Part shown: positions 5,860-8,287 of the stretch, one piece after another
Numbering within the stretch: position 1 is the first letter of the stretch
Layout: every line of letters starts with the position of its first letter
DNA from: Lachnospiraceae bacterium
GTDB taxonomy: Bacteria > Bacillota > Clostridia > Lachnospirales > Lachnospiraceae
DNA: 8,287 bases
NCBI GenBank assembly: GCA_003519685.1
Contig: DOWG01000026.1
Coordinates: 2,833-11,119, forward strand
Direction: 5' to 3'
The notes under the pieces: generated by a model
The model's input: only the letters and a program-made list of their open reading frames with translations
The model's database searches: none
What the model was told of the DNA's origin: nothing
Translations under genes and position numbers: made by a program

Positions 5860-6066
5860 ATGCATTTCCCAAGAATATAGCACCATATTTTGCTTCCTTA
5901 ATCCGCAATTTCATATAGTCTATTAACTTAGTTTCGTTATCAAAGCATGAGAGCTGATAGGGATAAATTCCACTCAACGCTTTAGCAAAATTCTATTATG
6001 CTCGTAACCGGAAGCATATGAAAAAGGCCTAAGATCAATCTTTAATAGTTGTTGTAAATGAATCAT
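5843..6066 (-). pseudogene. frameshifted small gene of unknown function
   Basis: Reading leftward, ATG 6066 has AAAAGGA 6 nt upstream and opens MIHLQQLLKIDLRPFSYASG, then YEHNRI, before the frame closes at TGA 5976-5974. The next frame, from TTT at 5989, continues FAKALSGIYPYQLSCF, then DNETKLIDYMKLRIKEAKYG and AIFLGNACLW, to TAA 5845-5843. The join falls on a run of four T residues (5990-5987); a fifth T would restore a single frame of about 74 codons. The joined protein has ordinary composition and an amphipathic helix-like stretch in its second half. I do not recognise the family, and it may have been longer. It ends at the LytTR upstream region, whose operator-like repeats overlap its last codons. 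A sequencing error in the T-run is an alternative. Confidence 0.42.
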
Positions 6067-6184
6067 ATTATATCCTTTTCATGCTATGAAAACAATCAAT
6101 AACTTTGGTTACAGCCTTTCAAGCCCACGTGAAATTTTTGGTATATTGGTATATAAAAAATATTTATCCCATATGATACGAATA

Positions 6185-6213
6185 TTGAACGTTTTCTATA
6201 GTGATGATATAAT
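6185..6213 (+). promoter_or_regulatory. extended -10 promoter for the 64-aa protein
   Basis: TTGAAC (6185-6190), a 17-nt spacer and a perfect TATAAT (6208-6213), preceded by TGA to form an extended -10. Transcription would start near 6220, placing GGAGGTGG at the very start of a leader of about 15 nt. The rest of 6067-6184 shows no gene. Confidence 0.75.
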
Positions 6214-6234
6214 ATAGTTATGGAGGTGGTTTGT

Positions 6235-6429
6235 ATGCCAAAAAAAGATGATAAATTAAATAAGACAGCAAAAAATTCATTTACAAAGAAAATGAAGAAA
6301 ATATCTTATGATGAACATTTTACAAGAGCCACTGATTCAATTGATTTAATGAAAAGTTCGAAGCTGGCGGATATCGGAGACGGGATAACGCCAAAAAAAG
6401 AAAGTGAATATGATAGATATACAAGATAA
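6235..6429 (+). CDS. 64-aa lysine-rich hypothetical protein
   Basis: A small soluble protein, MPKKDDKLNKTAKNSF at the start and ending KKESEYDRYTR. It is rich in Lys and Asp/Ser, has no cysteine, no membrane segment and no signal peptide. The first half is strongly basic (KKMKKISYDEHF) and the second half mixed, which could suit nucleic acid, ribosome or protein binding, but no motif proves this. The frame also has an ATG at 6220, but that is at the predicted transcription start. ATG 6235 has GGAGGTGG (6222-6229) at 5-nt spacing and is the clear choice. It is monocistronic, with a strong promoter just upstream and an intrinsic terminator 9 nt after the stop, so it is probably well expressed. 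I do not recognise a family. Confidence 0.8.
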   Translation: MPKKDDKLNKTAKNSFTKKMKKISYDEHFTRATDSIDLMKSSKLADIGDGITPKKESEYDRYTR

Positions 6430-6438
6430 TAGTTAACG

Positions 6439-6484
6439 AAAATTCCTTCTATAGATTCCGACTGGATGAATAGAAGGAATTTTT
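6439..6484 (+). terminator. intrinsic terminator of the 64-aa protein gene
   Basis: A perfect 14-bp stem, AAAATTCCTTCTAT (6439-6452) and ATAGAAGGAATTTT (6470-6483), with a 17-nt loop and a T-run at 6480-6484. Its A-run on the left means it could also act leftward. Confidence 0.82.
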
Positions 6485-6521
6485 GATTAAATTACGTATT
6501 TTGGTGCGGGTTTAGCTATTC

Positions 6522-6549
6522 TTGACATATATTATTTTTATGTTAGAAT
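6522..6549 (+). promoter_or_regulatory. strong promoter for the MATE transporter transcript
   Basis: A perfect TTGACA (6522-6527), a 16-nt spacer and TAGAAT (6544-6549), with TG one base upstream of the -10 (TGTTAGAAT). It predicts a start near 6556 and an unusually long leader of about 310 nt before the MATE start codon. Confidence 0.78.
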
Positions 6550-6567
6550 TGACATCAGAGGTGAATA

Positions 6568-6597
6568 ATGTCGATTTTTATGGGGCAACCTGCATAA
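6568..6597 (+). CDS. 9-codon leader mini-ORF upstream of the MATE gene
   Basis: ATG 6568 to TAA 6595-6597 encodes MSIFMGQPA, with AGAGGTGA (6557-6564) directly upstream, right at the start of the predicted transcript. The coding bases GGGG (6582-6585) can pair with CCCC (6607-6610), while GGG (6600-6602) just past the stop can take the same partner. A ribosome on this mini-ORF would therefore change which stem forms; TTTTAT follows the CCCC. This resembles the layout of translation-attenuation leaders of resistance genes, but the stems are short and the mini-ORF may be chance. Confidence 0.3.
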   Translation: MSIFMGQPA

Positions 6598-6650
6598 ACG
6601 GGAAGTCCCCTTTTATGTTATTTTCAACAAACCAGTCAATAACAAAAAAC

Positions 6651-6702
6651 GTAGCTAAAGATCATGAACATGTTTTTATGTTCATGATATAATAAAAGCG
6701 TA
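6651..6702 (+). repeat. hairpin repeat unit, copy 1, in the MATE leader
   Basis: The unit begins GTAGCTAAAG and contains a perfect 11-bp stem, ATCATGAACAT (6661-6671) and ATGTTCATGAT (6678-6688), with a 6-nt T-rich loop. The stem is followed by TATAATA and AAGCGT. A copy 87 bp downstream has the same layout. The TATAAT (6688-6693) has TGAACA 17 nt upstream and could be a secondary promoter whose -35 lies in the stem's left arm. Confidence 0.72.
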
Positions 6703-6706
6703 GTGA

Positions 6707-6733
6707 GCATATGCAAGCTCGATTGCAATATGC
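6707..6733 (+). repeat. hairpin between the two MATE-leader units
   Basis: GCATATGCAA (6707-6716) pairs with TTGCAATATGC (6723-6733) with one bulged base, around the loop GCTCGA. It fills the spacer between the two repeat units, so the leader can fold into three consecutive hairpins. Confidence 0.55.
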
Positions 6734-6737
6734 GATC

Positions 6738-6793
6738 GGAGCCAAAGATCATGGGCATGCTTTTGCCCATGATATAATAGGTTTTAAGCGTCA
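6738..6793 (+). repeat. hairpin repeat unit, copy 2, in the MATE leader
   Basis: The unit begins GGAGCCAAAG and contains a perfect 10-bp stem, ATCATGGGCA (6748-6757) and TGCCCATGAT (6764-6773). TATAATA and, after a short insertion, AAGCGT follow, as in copy 1. Compared with copy 1, two A-T stem pairs are G-C, changed on both arms. Its start, GAGCCAAAG (6739-6747), can also pair with CTTTTGGCTC (6822-6831) near the MATE ribosome binding site, giving a larger outer stem around this hairpin. The TATAAT here has no acceptable -35. Confidence 0.72.
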
Positions 6794-6868
6794 AGTCAAG
6801 AAGACCATTTTTATAGGAAGGCTTTTGGCTCTTAAATTCGATAGGAATAGAAACAGAGGGGGAACAAC

Positions 6869-8194
6869 ATGTTTACTAGAAAAGATTTGATTAAGCTAAT
6901 CATCCCATTAATTATTGAACAGATTCTTGCGGTTACCGTTGGAATGGCAGATGGTATGATGGTTGCCCGCGTAGGTGAAGCGGCGGTTTCCGGAGTTTCT
7001 TTGGTTGACAGCATTAATGTATTGCTGATGGGATTGTTTGGTGCATTGGCTACGGGCGGAGCGGTGGTTACATCGCAATACCTCGGTCGTAAGGATGAGA
7101 AAAATGCCTGTACTTCAGCAGAGCAGCTGCTTGCATCAACCTTGGCATTGTCTTTCGTCGTTATGCTTGTTGCTTTAGTGTTTCGTAAGCCGATCTTAAC
7201 CTTGATCTTCGGCCATGTGGAGCAGGAGGTTATGGCACATTCCATTACATATATGTTCTGGACATCTCTTTCCTTTCCGTTTCTGGCAGGATACAATGCC
7301 TGTGCGGCGCTGTTTCGGTCCATGGGTAATTCCAAGGTTTCTATGATTATTTCATTTATTATGAATATGATTAATATTGTAGGAAATGCCATACTGATTT
7401 TTGGATATGGTATGGGGGTTGCCGGAGCAGCGATTTCAACCCTGGTATCCAGGGCTTTTGCGGCAGTTGTATTGTATATTCTTTTACGGAGTAAGAGAAA
7501 TGCTATTCATGTTAATACCCTGCGTTCCTTCCGGGTCAATCTGCCTATGATCAAAAAGATTCTTCGGATCGGTGTTCCGAATGGTATAGAAAACAGCGTA
7601 TTTCAAGTGGGTAAGCTGTTGGTGCAGGGAATTATCGCAGGACTCGGAACCTCGGCAATCACAGCCAATGCGATCGCCGGTAACATCGGCGGATTGGGGA
7701 TTCTTCCCGGTTCAGCAATAGGCTTAGCGTTAATCACCGTGATCGGGCAATGTGTGGGCGCCGGAGATTTTGACGGTGTGAAGTACTATACCCGTAAATT
7801 GATGAAGGTCACGTATTCCATCATGATCGTATTAAATATTGGCCTGATTTTTCTGATTCCTCTAATTGTTAAGCTATACAATTTGACGGACCAGACGGCA
7901 GAGCTTGCACAGCAGCTGATGACCTATCATGCGTTCCTTGCGATCTTTATCTGGCCAACTTCGTTTTCCTTACCGAATGTATTACGGGCGGCTAACGATG
8001 TTAAATATACGATGGTGATTTCCATGATATCCATGTGGGTATGGAGAATCGGCTTTAGCATCATTATGGTAAATGTTTTCCATCTGGGAGTTCTTGGTGT
8101 GTGGATTGCAATGACGATAGACTGGTTATTCCGTTCCATCTGCTTTGTGATTCGATTTCGACAGGAAAAATATAAAACATTGTCAACACTGTGA
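6869..8194 (+). CDS. MATE family efflux transporter
   Basis: A 441-aa inner-membrane protein with about 12 hydrophobic segments in two six-helix halves, the normal size for multidrug and toxin extrusion (MATE) antiporters, which export drugs or metabolites using a Na+ or H+ gradient. Family features include the N-terminal KLIIPLIIEQILAVTVGMAD, then MMVARVGEAAVSGVSLVDSI and the TM2 region LFGALATGGAVVTSQYLGRK. In the second half are RIGVPNGIENSVFQVGKL, ANAIAGNIGGLGILPGSAIG and VIGQCVGAGDFDGVKYY. The ATG has AGAGGGGG (6855-6862) at 6-nt spacing. The gene stands alone, behind a long structured leader. No truncation or key loss is seen. Substrate cannot be predicted; members of this subgroup in Clostridia are mostly uncharacterised. 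No convincing terminator lies between the stop and the window end. Confidence 0.95.
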   Translation: MFTRKDLIKLIIPLIIEQILAVTVGMADGMMVARVGEAAVSGVSLVDSINVLLMGLFGALATGGAVVTSQYLGRKDEKNACTSAEQLLASTLALSFVVMLVALVFRKPILTLIFGHVEQEVMAHSITYMFWTSLSFPFLAGYNACAALFRSMGNSKVSMIISFIMNMINIVGNAILIFGYGMGVAGAAISTLVSRAFAAVVLYILLRSKRNAIHVNTLRSFRVNLPMIKKILRIGVPNGIENSVFQVGKLLVQGIIAGLGTSAITANAIAGNIGGLGILPGSAIGLALITVIGQCVGAGDFDGVKYYTRKLMKVTYSIMIVLNIGLIFLIPLIVKLYNLTDQTAELAQQLMTYHAFLAIFIWPTSFSLPNVLRAANDVKYTMVISMISMWVWRIGFSIIMVNVFHLGVLGVWIAMTIDWLFRSICFVIRFRQEKYKTLSTL

Positions 8195-8200
8195 TACCGA

Positions 8201-8246
8201 AAAGATCATGAACGTGTTACTGTTCACACCCGACATGTATCCATGT
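8201..8246 (+). repeat. partial copies of the dispersed repeats after the MATE gene
   Basis: AAAGATCATGAAC (8201-8213) is identical to 6657-6669 in the MATE leader. It is followed by GTTACTGTTCACACC (8217-8231) and CATGTAT, which match the left arm of the palindromic element at 4720. A small stem ACATG-TATC-CATGT (8233-8246) with TTT behind it closes the segment. No matching right arm, GGTGTGAACAGTAAC or similar, appears before the window ends at 8287, so the element is either truncated or continues outside. I see no gene in 8195-8287. Confidence 0.55.
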
Positions 8247-8287
8247 TTTGATTTCGATAAATGTATCCGAATCGGAGACGCTTTCGC

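Noticed and set aside
6556..6868. MATE leader considered as a known riboswitch class
   Set aside because: I compared it by eye with preQ1-I, guanidine (ykkC), fluoride, ZTP, THF and c-di-GMP-I consensus cores and saw none. This is not a covariance-model search, so an unrecognised class remains possible.
6832..7392. 186-aa leftward open frame antisense to the MATE gene
   Set aside because: It is antisense to clear MATE coding sequence, with low-complexity Thr/Ala/Ser-rich composition and no initiation signals.

Overview
The window looks like a chromosomal segment of a moderately AT-rich Clostridia member, most likely a Lachnospiraceae-type Firmicute. This rests on the dxs-tlyA-nadK-argR gene order, strong Shine-Dalgarno sites, several extended -10 promoters, and the style of the proteins (NAD kinase starting MNRF, DUF3021/LytTR pair, YebC starting MSGHSKF). 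No gene is assigned by database search; all calls come from reading motifs.

Left half (1-4254), all on the + strand, is conserved housekeeping DNA. It holds the 3' end of dxs (MEP isoprenoid pathway), tlyA (rRNA 2'-O-methyltransferase), nadK (NAD kinase) and argR (arginine repressor). In many Firmicutes this cluster continues into recN, but here argR is followed by yebC. yebC has its own extended -10 promoter, a leader carrying a well-placed 19-codon hydrophobic mini-ORF, and a strong intrinsic terminator. A four-unit tandem repeat lies between tlyA and nadK.

The middle (4255-6066) is decayed or accessory DNA, mostly on the - strand. A LytTR regulator and a DUF3021 membrane protein form a compact two-gene operon, with repeated TTGRYC motifs upstream that may be operators. 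Downstream of the operon is a 62-bp palindromic element. It directly abuts an 82-codon remnant of a Ser/Thr kinase-like protein. Upstream of the operon is a frameshifted small gene that has kept a ribosome binding site.

The right part (6067-8287) is on the + strand. It holds a 64-aa lysine-rich protein of unknown function with its own promoter and perfect 14-bp terminator stem, then a MATE-family efflux transporter. The MATE gene has a strong promoter about 320 nt upstream. Its long leader holds a 9-codon mini-ORF and two copies of a hairpin unit whose stems differ by compensating base changes. The unit's start sequence and a half copy of the palindromic element recur just after the MATE stop codon.

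The most unusual material is non-coding or very small: the duplicated hairpin units ahead of the MATE gene, the mini-ORF ahead of yebC, the LytTR operator-like repeats, and the palindrome next to the kinase remnant.
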